64,000 nucleotides of DNA from Grammothele lineata (lineage: Eukaryota > Basidiomycota > Agaricomycetes > Polyporales > Polyporaceae): the NCBI GenBank assembly GCA_002150815.3, contig NDFF03000038.1, positions 372,001-436,000 of the forward strand, read 5' to 3'. This document shows positions 1 through 11,332 of this stretch, piece by piece. The position numbers were made by a program, and so were the translations under genes. How positions within the stretch are numbered: the stretch's first letter is position 1; each line of letters starts with the position of its first letter. Below the pieces are notes generated by a model, which did not search any database, was not told the origin of the DNA, and was given only the letters and a program-made list of their open reading frames with translations.

Positions 1-387
1 GCATCGCTCTTGGGCACGTACGTCGCGGGCTCGAATGCGCAGTATGTGTGCCTCGACATCCTGCAGCCACTCATCGTGCGTCTTCTTCAGTTTTGCGTCG
101 ACTTCTCAACTAACGGTCTCGTTTATTCTAATGTGTAGGGCGTCGTGTTCACGCTCATCATCATCCGCGTCGGTCTCGGCTACACGCTCGACAACTCGAC
201 TGGCCCCGCGCACATCTCAGACCATCGCGGCGCGAATGCGGGTGCGGGCCAGCTCAGCGGAAACAGCTACCAGCTCCGGCCGGTCGCGATCAACGTGTCC
301 GTTCAGCGCGAGCACGACCGCTCGAGCCTCGACTACAGCGACCGCAAGGACACCGCCCTCGACCTTGAGTCCGGCTCGGCCTCGTGA
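1..387 (+). CDS. C-terminal part of a multi-pass membrane protein (5' end outside window)
   Basis: The reading frame is open from base 1 and runs through one intron (76-138, GTGCGT...TAG) to a TGA at 385-387, so exons 1-75 and 139-387 give the last ~107 residues. Across the splice the protein reads ...CLDILQPLI/GVVFTLIIIRVGLGYTL..., a hydrophobic segment ending in an arginine-containing border, followed by a hydrophilic tail of about 75 residues rich in Ser, Asp and Arg. That is the usual end of basidiomycete integral membrane proteins of unknown function with several helices and a cytosolic tail. No catalytic motif is visible, so no function is given. Splice phase is kept exactly, which supports the model. 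Confidence 0.6.
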
Positions 388-1582
388 GCGTGCCGATGCG
401 CGCCGTCACTGTCGATATGTTCAAAAGAGGGGCGAGACGTCCCGTATCGTTATCTTCATACTTACTTTGGTACGTTGGTACAATGGGTGTACTCCTAGGC
501 CTTCGCGCATACTATGCTACGGTACCAGTTCAGTTTAATTCGCCCCAACGCCAGGCTCGCGCTGGTCGCCAGAACAGCTTGTACCAGTACGACGAGCCGT
601 CCCACACTCGCTCACCTGCAATTCGCTATGTTTGCTTCCCGTCATCGTCCTTACCGGTAGAACCAACAGTAATCCTGTCATGTCTAGCTGACTGATAACT
701 CCGACCAATACAAACGAAGTCGACTACGCTCTTTGACCTCGGACTTAGCGCGAACCTGAGGTTATTCGTTCGAAGCCGTCCATAGTGATCGCAGCAGCGC
801 GCTTCCAGCTTCGTCGACATCCAGCGGGCTGGCGTCTGCGGTCGCCACCCCAGATATCTCCAACCCCTCGTTGTTCTTCGCAAAGCCAGAGGAGCCAACG
901 TCTGCTTCTCCATTGATCGGTTCGAGTGCTTCTCGAGGTACACATTGCACCCATACGCAAAGCGAGACGTCGGATGTTGCTAAGTACCTCCCCGAGACGC
1001 ACGAAGCTGCTAGAATCTCGCGCGCCGAGTTCGCGGGCGCACCTAGATCTCTCCCTCGGGGCATCTTCTTCGCAGGAGCGTCTGGAAGTCGGTGCCGAAT
1101 GTATGGTACCTCGCGAATTTCCGTAAGCTCCGTTCCTGCATGGGACCGACTCGGCCTCGTTCCCTTCTAAGTCCTCAACGCCGAACAATGAGCTGACCAC
1201 GCGCTCACTGGCGACGGTAAGAGAGACGGTGGACAACTGTGCTGATTCATAGTAAGGTCCAAAGGGAATGAACAGAAGTCTAATAGCGTGGAGAGCAAGA
1301 CAGCAAGACGACAAAGACACAATTACGCACACACGCACGGCGTTGAGTACACTACCGAAGACTCCGTCTACCTTCTCCCTGTCCTGTCTGGTCCGATCAA
1401 AAGACATCTCGGCCAGGTCCGACTCCTCACGAAGCGCGAGATGGACTTCGCATTCGCCAGAGGGATCCCTGAAGACGCCGTCGTCCACCAACACCTCCTG
1501 CCACCTCCGATCAATCAACAAACATCCAGGATCCTCGCGCGTACCCTCGGGCCCCGCGGCAGCGACCGCCAATCTTCGAAAA
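388..1582. other. Intergenic region, no supported gene
   Basis: Both neighbours end here (plus-strand gene at 387, minus-strand aminotransferase at 1583), so this is a convergent 3' spacer. Long frames are open on both strands because the DNA is GC-rich, for example 745-1680 minus. None has a recognisable domain, credible splice pattern or start, and the frame on the minus strand overlaps the last aminotransferase exon. Nothing else was seen. Confidence 0.5.
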
Positions 1583-3767
1583 CTAGACGATGAACTCGCG
1601 CAAGCGCTGCAACCGCTCTCCCGCGGCGCGGAGGGTATCAAGGTCCTTGCAGAAGGCGAAGCGTGAGTAGTTCTCCCCAATGCTTACGTGTTCTTCGCAG
1701 TAGAACTACGCGCGCGAATTAGCATGCGGTTCAGATGGGACGGAGGTGGAAGACGGAGAAGGTGAGGGGGGAAGAGAGGAGGGTAACGAACCTCGCTGAC
1801 GGGGATGGAAGATACGCCGATCTCGTTCGCGATGAACCAGGCAGCTCTACGTGCAGGACCTGCGTGAGCGCAGGTCACAAGGTGAGAGGAGAGCGGCAGA
1901 GCTTACTTGAAGTCACGCCCGCGGCCGTCGAGCATCGACGGGAAGGGATAGTCTTCTGGCCAGCGCACCCTCGAGATGTCCTGCACGCAACCCTCCATCA
2001 TCAACATCCCTTTCCCTTCCCCACGCCCACTCTCACTCACCAAAAGCACGAAATACGTCCCCTCCGGCCACGTATACCCCAACCCCACCCTCTCAAACGC
2101 ATCCGTAAGCACCCTCCGTCTCTCCTCGTACTCCCTGCGCTGCGTCTCGAAGAACTTCCGCGCCGGGGCCTGCTCGAGCCCCGCGGCGGCGGCCTCCTGC
2201 ATGGGCGTGTTCGAGCAGAAGACGATGCGGGTCGTGGCGGCGAGCGTGGGCCCGATGAGCGAGGGAGGGCCGACGAGCCACCCGACGCGCCAGCCGGTTG
2301 CGGCGAAGAGCTCTGTGAGGGTGCGTCAGCCCGAGCGAAGTAATAAACGGAAGGGAATGAGGAGGGAGGTGGAGTGAAAGAGAAACGCACTGCCCACAGA
2401 CCCCACCGTGAGCGTACGGTCCCACATCCCTGGGAGCGAAGCGAAGCGGGCGTGCTCGCGGCCGTCGAAGACGAGACTCTCGTACACCTCGTCGGACATG
2501 ACGATCAGGTTGTGCTCCTCGGCCACGCGCGCGATGCCCTCGAGCTCTGGGCGTGTGAAGACCTTGCCCACGGGGTTGTGCGGGGTGTTGAGGACGATCA
2601 TTTTTGTGCGGGGAGTGACGGCGGCCCTGGAAGGGGTATGGGTAAATACTTGGCATTCGTTAGTTGCTTCCCTTCATCCAACCTCGTCCAAAACGTCCCC
2701 ACCCCTGCCTTCGCCTCGACCCATCCCTGACCCCACGGTAAGCACACAAAAAACTTACCTAAGCTCGTCAAAGTCGATCGTCCACGATTTCTTCCCGATC
2801 TCCACGCCCGGGGCCGTCTCAGTGCTCGGGTGAAGGGGCACAAAGACGCACTTGCCACCATGGAAGGCGACGGAGGGGAGGTACTGGTCGAAGAAGGGCT
2901 CGAAGATGATGACTTCGTCGCCGGGCTCGATGAACGCCGTGAAGGCTGCGTATTGCCCTGGAAGGAGGGGAAGAGGTCAACATACGCATATGGATACAGT
3001 AGCAGAGGAATTAAACGGGGAGAAGGAGAGGCAGATGGCGGCGCGTCTCCTGAATGTACGCCTCTTGACATACGAGGCGCGCAAGAGGGAAGCGTTGACG
3101 GTCTACACTCGTAAAGACGTAGTACCGTAAGGACACGCACGTTCCGCACTTCTACAAATTTAAAACGCAAAATATGACGTGCGCCACTGGCAACACGCGC
3201 GACAAAAAGCAGGAATTGGGGGGAAAGACAAAAGTGAACACAACACGCACCTTCGTTCGCTCCACTTGTCACAACAATCTCCGTCTCCGGGTTCAACTCC
3301 TTCCCAAACTGCGTCCCGTAAAAGTCCCTGATCGCCTTGCGCAGCCTCGGCCTACCCTTGGCGGGAGCGTAGTGGTTGCCGTCGGTCGAGCGAAGGGCCT
3401 CCTCGGCACCTGCTCGCGCCCACTCGGGCGGGGGGAAGTTCATGTAGCCCTGGCCGAGATTGATGCAGTCTGAAGGGAGGTTTGCAGCACTGGGGTAGTG
3501 TATGTTCATGTGGGAGGGCGTGCAAATGACCGTCGAAGACACTTACTTGAAAACGGACCAGACGTCGAGCGCGAGCGCGCGGCCGTCCTTGAGGCGCGAG
3601 GCGAACGGGAAGACAGGTGGCGACCGCGACGCCGGCGCGCTGGGTGATTGTTGCTGGCGATGTGCATGAGACGAGCTGAAGACCCGGACGGAGAAGACGG
3701 AGCGACGAGTGAGGACCAAAGTCGCGGTCCGGCGTGCGAGCGTCGAAGTCGAGAACCTCGTGGCCAT
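1583..3767 (-). CDS. Mitochondrial-type class I/II aminotransferase (kynurenine aminotransferase / Bna3-like)
   Basis: PLP-dependent aminotransferase of fold type I, closest in motif to fungal kynurenine aminotransferase / cysteine-conjugate beta-lyase proteins, which transaminate kynurenine and related amino acids. Seven exons (3767-3547, 3489-3251, 2957-2759, 2626-2391, 2312-1907, 1846-1792, 1705-1583) join in phase to 492 aa. The start chosen is the Met that opens a basic Ser/Arg/Thr-rich presequence (residues 1-40), typical for mitochondrial import. Then come LGQGYMNFPPPEWA, HYAPAKGRPRLRKAI, FIEPGDEVIIFEPFFDQY, NTPHNPVGKVF and SDEVYE. The PLP-binding lysine is in GSVGK/LFAATGWRVGW, and its codon is split by an intron. 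The last exon has the family ending ENYSRFAFCKD. A truncated, broken copy lies at 6726-7407. The exact substrate cannot be told from sequence. Confidence 0.93.
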
Positions 3768-4348
3768 GGTCAGGCAGTGGGAGAGTGGACCGTCAAAGGT
3801 AGGACTGCCAACGCTCCGGTTGAAAGTAAAGCTAGAGCGAACACAAAGGACGCTGAGGATGGTCAAGACGATGTAGAGCTCGAGAGAGGGCAGGGTCGAG
3901 TCAGGGCGGAAGGACCGCCGTCGTCGGTGGATGTGGTCTCAGGCGCCGTTCTGCGCGATGCGCCCTGTCCGGAAGAAGCTCGCGCCGTTGCGTAAGCCTC
4001 CGCGGTCGCCTGAACGGACTGCTTCATCGTCGAGAGCGACGACGACGAAGTAAGTGGACACGGTGGGGGCGCGATGGGCTCACAGACGAATATGTGATAG
4101 CCATCACTCAATGTCTTTGTCTTGTCCTCTCCCTGCGGCACTCCGGCCCGAATTCCTTGCCGGATACCGGCCTCAGGGAGTCCTTGGGAGCAACTTGGGA
4201 GCACGAACGTTTCCACCGTCGTACCTGCACTTTGAATGTACGGCGCGCAGGAGTCATGATACCATTACGCTGTACAGGTCGAGCGAAAACATTTAGAAAC
4301 AGTAATAGACACGTATATTCAAGGCTAGACAGACAACGAACTCGGAAT
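3768..4348. other. Spacer between aminotransferase start and F-box gene 3' end
   Basis: This is the upstream region of the aminotransferase and the 3' flank of the next minus-strand gene. It is not random: the stretch around 3960-4040 is similar to 7600-7667, upstream of the broken aminotransferase copy (both can be read as STMK...YATARAS on the minus strand). It therefore belongs to the duplicated unit, and the similarity may mark a conserved leader or promoter. Confidence 0.5.
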
Positions 4349-6311
4349 CTAAGACTCGGACTCAGATTCTTCTTCTTCCTCCTCCTCCTCCTCCTCCTCC
4401 TCCTCCTCCTCTTCTTCTTCTTCTTCTTCCTCCTCTACCTCCGAATCGCCATCCTCAATCCGCTCCTCTTCCGACCCATCGGTACCACTTCCATCTTCCG
4501 TTTCCCCATCATAGAGTTCTTTCTGTAGCTCCGGGACACCAAGTGCAACCTTCGCCCACGCCGCACACGACGCCTTCCACAACGCCTGGCGCGCCTCACG
4601 CGCCTGCGCCTGGGCGCCATCCTCGTCTTCATCATCGCTGTCCTCACGCTCGCGGTGGCAACTGCACCGAGTCGAGTGGGTCGCGATACGCGTCACGTTC
4701 GGGAACACATGCGCAAGGAAATCCACAACCGCACCCACAAGGCCCTCGTCGATCAGCGTGAGGTGCGCGTCGAGGTGGTCCAGCGCCCAATACTTTGGCA
4801 ACTCGCCCGCGCCGACCTTGTCGAGCAGCGCCGGCACCCCACGCAGGTCCAAGTCCAAGTTGACTCCCCTGAGCCCCGGGGCGCCCGCGAGGAGCGCGAG
4901 GAGCCCGTGCGCCGTCACCGAGCTCCGCCCAGTGTCGTCCCCGGGGATCATCCCCTCGAAGTCCAGGCAGATGCTTTCCAGCTGGGGCCACGCGCGGCCC
5001 ATGTCCGCGAGCGCGCCGTCGTCGAGGGCGCTGCGGCAGTTGAAGGTCAGCCACAGCTCGCGCAAGGCGGGAAATTGGTAGAGAGGCTTGAGGGCGTCTG
5101 CGGGGAGCTGTTGCGTCTCGGGCTCGATGGGGTCCCCGACGTCGGGCCAGCGGGGCCAGGGCGTGACGTCGATGACGATACACTGCATGTCCTGCCATGA
5201 GGGTGCGCGCTGACCGAGGGCTTTGAGGAGACGTTGGGTGTCTTCGACTGTGGGATCCGCGAGGTAGAACTCGACCGTGTCGACGTGGGGAGAGGAGACG
5301 CGGGTTATGATGTTGATGACGTTGTCTGTCTCCATCGACAGAAGGCCTAGGTGTCGCAGGTTCGGGAAGACTGGGACTTTCTGTGCGGTCAGACCGTCCA
5401 GGAGAACTGCGACGTGTTTAGGGAGGATCTCGTTGGCAAGGGTGACCTCCACGCGTTCCAGAGCGGGCCTCCACGCGAGCAGCGCCAGTGCCTGCAGCGA
5501 GATCGGAAGTTCGCAAAGTCGGAGCTCCCTCAGATTCTTGAGGTCGCAGATAGTGCGCCAGATCACAGACGAGAACGTCGGAATGAGCCTCCAAGGGGTG
5601 TGCATCCCGACCGGTTCTTCGAGCTCGAGCGTCTGCAGCTCGGGTCCGAGGAAGGGGAGGAAAGAACGCGGACCGTCCCTGCTGCCGAGCTGCGCGGAGA
5701 GCATAGCGTGGTCAGAGTACCATCGAGTGAAATAGAGCTGTAGCCGAGGAAAGAGAGGAGCGCCGCCGAGCAACCGCAGGAGCTCTGGCACAGAGGAAGG
5801 GCGGATCGTGTACTCGACGTTGCCGGGAACTCGGCGAGGGGACGATGACAACCAGGGCTTGAACTCGACTGCGCCGATCTTCCTGACGCGGTACGCAAAG
5901 CGTTTGCGCATGTCCGCGACGGCCTCGGCGCGCTGGTCGGGAGTCGTATTCACGGTAAAGAACTGCATGGAATGGCACGAGCATAACGTCGAGCATCGCG
6001 GGTCGCGAGTGGTGAGCTACGTGGATAATTGAGCGTCGAAGAAGCTGACTTACCACTTCGCGCGTGAGCCCACGGCCCTGTATGTTGTCCTCGTAGCGCC
6101 AGATGTTTCTCGGAAAGGCAAAGAACACGACCGCTTCGTGCGGGATGATCTCCCAGAGGACGTTCAGCACGAGGTCGTGGAGGGGCCCCTTGCGCGCCCG
6201 AGCGAACGAGATGAGCGTGTCTGGGTCACAGTTGCGGAGGATTTCAATGACCATCTCGGTGGGGAGATCGTCGATGTCGAACGAGACCATCGTAGGGGGC
6301 TCGGAGGACAT
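4349..6311 (-). CDS. F-box protein with leucine-rich-repeat-like C-terminal region (copy 1)
   Basis: Two exons, 6311-6054 and 5962-4349, joined in phase 0 give 623 aa. A Met 12 codons upstream (6347) is also possible. Residues about 10-60 are an F-box (IDDLPTEMVIEILRNC, LISFARARKGPLHDLVLNV), the Skp1-binding motif of SCF ubiquitin ligases. The following 450 residues carry irregular leucine-rich segments (LRELRLCELPISLQALALLA, LRHLGLL, LRELWLTFN, LRGVNLDLDLRGVP), as in fungal F-box/LRR substrate receptors. The intron sits just after LTREV, as in the other three genes of the cluster. The protein ends in an acidic tail of about 25 consecutive glutamates then SESES, absent from the paralogues. 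The substrate is unknown. Confidence 0.88.
4366..4435 (+). repeat. CTC/CTT trinucleotide microsatellite coding poly-glutamate
   Basis: A run of CTT and CTC triplets on the plus strand reads as GAG/GAA on the minus strand and codes the polyglutamate tail of the F-box gene at 4349-6311. The triplet unit keeps the frame when copies are gained or lost, so length variation would only change the number of Glu residues. Confidence 0.95.
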
Positions 6312-6725
6312 CGGGAGGCCTGAGGAAGGGAGAATGTGAGTGGTCAAGCTAGATGAGGACGCGCGCGGGGTGGGACCAACGAAGTCGCGATCTCGAGAGG
6401 CTCTCCAGCTCCGTGAGACTTATATTGTTGCGGCCATCTGGGTGGTGCGGAATACAGACACAGGCCAGCCTGGTGGAAAGTGGCCGCAGCGGCAGGGATA
6501 GCCACCGTCAAGCCCAGTCGCTTTGATCGACGGCCATTGCGGTAGAACGCGTCAAGCCCCTGTCCGCGCGAAGCGCACAGGTCAAGTGACGGTGGGGACA
6601 AAGCAGACCACGTCAATTAACGTTGTTCACGAGCACGCTGCACAAAACGGGTCTTACCGCACTGTGGGGCTGTTGGGAAGAGGTCGTTCTCGGACTGACG
6701 CTACCCTGCCCGCGAACGCCAGATA
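6312..6725 (-). promoter_or_regulatory. Upstream region of F-box gene 1, conserved in its duplicate
   Basis: About 350 bases (6370-6725) upstream of F-box gene 1 are recognisably similar to 9880-10244 upstream of F-box gene 2. Shared words include CTTATATTG..GC.GCCAT.TGGGTGGTGCGG, GCCAGCCTGGTGGAA, GTCGCTTTGATCGACGGCCA and TTAACGTTGTTC. As part of the duplicated unit this should hold the promoter of both genes; no individual factor site is claimed. Confidence 0.55.
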
Positions 6726-7407
6726 TCGACCCATCCCTGACACCACGGTGAGAGAATAAAATACTCACTTAAACTCGTCAAAGTCAATTGTCCCCGACTT
6801 CTCCACGTCCGGGGCCGTCTCGATGCTTGGGTGAAGGGGCATGAAGACGCACTTGCTGCCATGGAAGACGACTCTGTAAGGTATTGGTCGAAGAAGGGCT
6901 CGAAGATGATGACCTCGTCGCCGGGTTCGATGAACGCCATGAAGGCTGCGTACTGGCCTGGGAAAAGGGGGAGGGATTAACATAAACGTTTGAATACGGC
7001 ATCAGAGGGCACGAAAGCGGGGAATGACATGTTGGAAGGACGCGTTCCCCGGGTGCACTCCCTTCGTAGTAACTACCAGGGCACATACGTTCCGCTCCAT
7101 CTCAAACCCACAACGCAGCCATGGCGTGCACCACTGGCAACGCGTACGGAAAAAGCACGGAGTAGGGGAGAGCAAGAGCAAACGCAACACACCTTCGTTC
7201 GCCCCCACTAGTTACGACGATCTCAGTCTCCAGATCAAGCTCCTTCCCGAACTGCGTCCCGTAAAAGTCTCTAATCGCCTTCCGCAGCCTTGTTCTACGC
7301 TTTGTGGGAGCATAGTGACTGCCGTCGGTCGAGCGGAGAGCCTCCTCTGCACCCGCCCGCGCCCACTCGGAGGCGGCGAGCGTTGAAGTCGAGAACCTCG
7401 CGACCAT
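6726..7407 (-). pseudogene. Truncated, frameshifted aminotransferase copy
   Basis: Decayed duplicate of the 1583-3767 gene. From 7407 it starts with a presequence like the parent's (MVARFSTSTLA). It then jumps straight to the exon 2 sequence SEWARAGAEEALRSTDG, so the middle of the presequence region, intron 1 and the LGQGYMNFPPP motif are missing. Near 7205-7215 an extra G shifts the frame just before the old intron 2 donor. Exon 3 (about 6960-6775) still reads AAFMAFIEPGDEVIIFEPFF but is frameshifted after DQYL. Exons 4-7, including the PLP lysine, are absent because the duplication stops in intron 3. It cannot make an active enzyme. Confidence 0.92.
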
Positions 7408-7980
7408 GGCCAGGCGGTGGGAGAGCGGTCCGCGAATGGTCAGACTGTCAGTGCGTTGCTTTGACGATAAGATAGAGTACAAGTCGAAGAAGACGAGAAC
7501 GATATAGAGCTCGAGGATGGATGGAGTCGAGTCGGAGCGCGAACTTTTAGGCGAGGGTGAGGACTCAGGACGAGGACCGCCGTCGTCCGTGGATGCGGTG
7601 AAGCTCGCGCCGTTGCGTAGACGTCCGTGGTCGCGTCAGTGAGCCACTTCATCGTTGAAGGTGACAACGGCGACGACGACGTAGGCGGACGTCAGTGCGA
7701 GGACGCGAGGAGCGAGGACGCAGACGGATATATCACGCGTTTGTCTTCTCCTCGTTCGGCACTCCGGCCCGAAATCCATGCCGGTTACCGGCATTTTGCA
7801 TTGAGGAGCGAGGTTCAGAGGACGACTGACGTCTTACCTGGGTACTTCAAGTTGTAGCATAGCACTCTCGCGCTGTAGTACATGTTCGAGGCAAATAGTC
7901 AAGTCTGGAGACTGTAGGAGACACAGAGGCACATATGTTGACTGTACATTCTACACACTCGGCGAGTCAGATCCGTCATC
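7408..7980. other. Spacer of unit B
   Basis: Counterpart of 3768-4348: upstream flank of the broken aminotransferase and 3' flank of F-box gene 2. The part near 7600-7667 is similar to 3960-4040. No gene is supported. Confidence 0.5.
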
Positions 7981-9838
7981 CTACGATTCCTCCTGCTCGT
8001 CTACTTCAGAATCACGGTCCTCGACGTCTTCAAGCTCACTTTCTTCTTCAGTATCACTTCCATCTTCCAATTTCCCAAAGTTATGCGCAACCTTCTTCCA
8101 CGCTACGCGTGACGCCGCGTATGACGTCTCACGTACCTCACGCACCTCTCCGGCGCTATCATCGTCGTCGTGACCCTCCGGCTCACGGTGGCAAGCACAC
8201 TGAGCCCGGTGGGCTTCGATGGCACCCAAAAACGGAAATATATGCGCGAGGAAACTTGTAACGTCCTCCACGAGGCCATCGTCGATCACCGTGAAGCAGG
8301 CGTCGAACCTGTACAGCGCCTTAGACTGCGGTAAGTTCCAGGGCTTCTTCTCGAGCAGCTGTGGCACGCCGCGCAGGTCCAGATCAAGGCGGACCTCTCT
8401 GAGCCCTGACGCGCCCTTAAAAAGCTCGACTAGCCCACGCTCCGTCACTGCGCTCCTCTCAGCGGTGCTCCTGGGCACGAACCCGTGGAAGTCCAAGCTG
8501 AGGGTCTTCAGCGCAGGCCACGCGCGCCCCATGTTCGCCAGTGCGCGGTCGTCCAGGGAGCTGTGGGAATTGAAAGTCATCCACAGCTCGCGTATAGCGG
8601 GGAACGGGTAGAGTGGTGCGAGACCGTCCGCGGGGAGCTGCTGCGTCTCGGGCTCGATGAAGTCCATGACGTTCCATAGCTCGAACGGCGTGGTGTTCAT
8701 GACGAGGCGCTTCAGGCGCTGCCAAAAGGGGGCTCGCCGCCCGAGCGCGGCGATGACACGTTGGGTATCTTCAATCGGGGGGTCCGCGAGACGGAGTTCT
8801 AACGTGTCGACGTAGGGAGAAGAGACACGTTCCACGATGTTGACGACGTTGTCTATATCCCATGAGTGAAGGCCTAGGTATCGCAGCTTTTGGAAGACAG
8901 GGAAATTGCGTCCAGCTAGACCGTCCAGGAAAGCAGAGACGTGTTCAGGTCTGATCCGTTTGTCAAGTTCGACCTCCAAGCGTTCGAGAGTCGTCATCCC
9001 CGCGAGATTTCCGAGAACTCTGATCGGTATCGGAAGGCAACGGAGACGGAGCTCCCTCAAGCATCTGAGATCACGCATAGTACGCCAGATGACCTCCGAG
9101 AAGATAACGACGTTCCTTGGAGAGATGCCCCCATAGAAGGGCTTTTTAAGCTCGAGTGTTTCCAGCCGGGGACCGAGGAAGTAGACGTAAGACAGAGTGC
9201 CCTGGGGGAAGACCTGCGTGGTCAGCATAGCATGGTCTGCGACAAGTCTGGAGAAATAGAGCCGCAGGCGAGGGAAAAGAGGAATACCGCCAAGCAACCG
9301 CAGGAGCTCCAGCGCCGAGGAAGAGTGGATTGTGTACTCGTCAAGAAATTGGCAAGGGGACGGCCAGAGCCAGAGCCCGAACGCCGCTGCACCGATCTTC
9401 CTAACACGATATGCGAAGCGCTTATGCATGTCCGCGACGGCCTCGGCTCGCTGGATGAGAGACGAGTCTGGGGTAAAGAACTGCACGGAGCGCGAGAACG
9501 ATGTCGGACACCGCGAGTCGCGGGTGAGCCACATGGGTAACCGAGGATCGAGGAAGCGGACTTACCACCTCACGCGTGAGCCCGCGGGGCTGTTCCATAT
9601 CCCGAAAAGTCCAGATATTCCTCGGAAAGGCGAAGAATACGACCGCTTCGTGCGGGATGATCTCCCAGAGGACGTTCAACACGAGGTCGTGGAGGGCCCC
9701 CTTGCGCGCCTGAGCGAACGAAACCAGTGTGCCTGGGGTACAGTTACGGAGAATCTCGTCGACCATTTCGATGGGGAGTTGGTCGATCTTGTACGAGACC
9801 GCCGTGGAGAGCGCGGAGGACATCGAGAAGGCTGACAA
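7981..9838 (-). CDS. F-box protein with leucine-rich-repeat-like C-terminal region (copy 2)
   Basis: Two exons, 9838-9566 and 9480-7981, joined in phase 0 give 590 aa. It is the close paralogue of the gene at 4349-6311: the F-box (IDQLPIEMVDEILRNC, LVSFAQARKGALHDLVLNV), the IPHEAVVFFAFPRNIW segment, the intron position after LTREV and the LRR-like body are all shared. The C-terminus is acidic (EEESELEDVEDRDSEVDEQE) but lacks the pure glutamate run of copy 1. The frame is open throughout, so this copy has been kept while its duplicated aminotransferase neighbour decayed. It is probably an SCF substrate receptor; the target is unknown. Confidence 0.88.
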
Positions 9839-11332
9839 AGGGAGGATGCGGGTGTTCAGGCCAGACGGGAATGCGAGCGCGGCCGGATGAGCGAGCTCTA
9901 GGTCTCGAGAAACTCTTCAGCTCGGTGGACTTATATTGCTGCAGCCATTTGGGTGGTGCGGACTACTCAGACGGGCCAGCCTGGTGGAACGTGGCCTAAG
10001 CGGCCAGTAGAGCCGCCACCAAATCCAGTCGCTTTGATCGACGGCCACTGCGGCAGGACCTGCCCGCGAGAAGCGCACAGGACAAGTGAGGCTAAGGACA
10101 AAGCGGAATGTGTCACTTAACGTTGTTCGTGCGTCTGGTGCACAAAAAGGATCTCACCACGCTCCGGGGTTGTAGGGAAGAGGTCGTCCCAAGCTCGGCA
10201 TACTTGTGGGTCTCTACCCGTTGTCTGCCCGCGAACGCCAGATACCAGCGCCCAGCCTACTGCCCGTGCTCGACGCGCAGGCCTTCCCGGTCACTCACCA
10301 AGGGCGACAATTGACTCACCTCTGTCGTACAATTTGAGCTATCGCTAGTCTCTCGAACATCGCGTCGTCCTCACCGGCACTTTCCTGCATGCCTCGCAAC
10401 CCATTTGTCGAGTTTATTACTTCAGAGTCAGTCGGAGCCTGGCGTCCTCCCACGCGCCCCTGCGAGCCGCCTTGCCGCGACAGCCTCATCCATGGTCGCC
10501 TTTGAGCGATAAGCGGAGCATGCTTTGGCAATGAGTGGTATAGGTCGAGCCAGGGAGGCGAACGCGCTGTCAAGTCACGGCGAAGAGCTGTGCGTGAGCA
10601 TCAGCGTAAGCTCTGCGTGATTCCAGAAGAAAGATAGAAGACGCAGAGGTCGCCTTCGCTGCTGTACGCGTGTGATATCGAGATCTGAAGGAGTCTGCGT
10701 TGCGGTATGAAGACTCACTTACCACCATCCAAAGTACGGGAGGGAATAACTGGTTGTCGGGTTCCATAAACAGTGTCGAAACGTGACTAGACGGCCCCGA
10801 GCGCGGTGACCTGAGCGCGGAAAGTTGAGCGACTCAGATCAAGGCCCCAGCGGCGGTGTCGTCAATCCTGCCACTGGTAGCCTCGTTCCGTCATGTCAAA
10901 AGTCCGCGCTGAAGTCGTTGCTCAGCATTGCGGAAAGAGGAGGAGAGGCGGATGTTTTGATCATGGAACACGAGGTCCAAGTCGACAACTTCAACTCCTT
11001 GTCATCTCAGGCATCAGTTTCCCCCGGTCCGATTACCGGGTTGCCGGTTACCGGTTGGCGTCAATCGTCCAGGGCTGAGCGCTGAGCGCTTCTGCCACCT
11101 GCTTCACGACGACGAATCGTTCAGTACGCACAGGTGATCCCTGAATGAGTCGTTTCGTTGTCATTCAGATCTCTGAGCAGTATGGAGATGGTGCATTTAT
11201 TCACAGGGTAATGAATAGTATACGGGATTTCACTATTAGAACGTAGCACTGGCACAATACAGGAACATATTGGGAACATACTCATACTACTACGACCGTC
11301 TCTTCAACATCTTCTAATACTGCTTCAAGAAC
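9839..11332. other. Intergenic region; left part is duplicated promoter, rest unassigned
   Basis: Bases 9880-10244 are the unit B copy of the F-box promoter. From 10245 to 11332 no reading frame has a recognisable domain; there are only short frames such as 10316-10573 minus. The A/T-richer stretch at 11160-11330 is the 3' flank of F-box gene 3. Confidence 0.5.

Larger units (their letters stand above)
2716..6725. repeat. Tandem duplication, unit A (intact aminotransferase 5' half + F-box gene 1 + its promoter)
   Basis: Starting in aminotransferase intron 3 (TCGACCCATCCCTGAC near 2716) and ending near 6725, this unit is repeated directly as unit B (6726-10244). Order and strand of all parts are the same: aminotransferase exons 1-3, spacer, F-box gene, promoter. 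The promoter ends match down to the words CCCGCGAACGCCAGATA. Confidence 0.85.
6726..10244. repeat. Tandem duplication, unit B (broken aminotransferase + intact F-box gene 2 + promoter)
   Basis: Directly abuts unit A. At 6721-6735 the F-box 1 promoter sequence switches to the aminotransferase intron 3 sequence TCGACCCATCCCTGAC, which fixes the junction to within a few bases. The far end, GCGAACGCCAGATAC near 10231-10245, matches the end of unit A. Unit B is about 0.5 kb shorter because of deletions in the aminotransferase part and spacer. Confidence 0.83.

Noticed and set aside
745..1680. 311-codon open frame on the minus strand
   Set aside because: It overlaps the last aminotransferase exon in a different frame, has no domain or start context, and frames are open on several strands here because of base composition.
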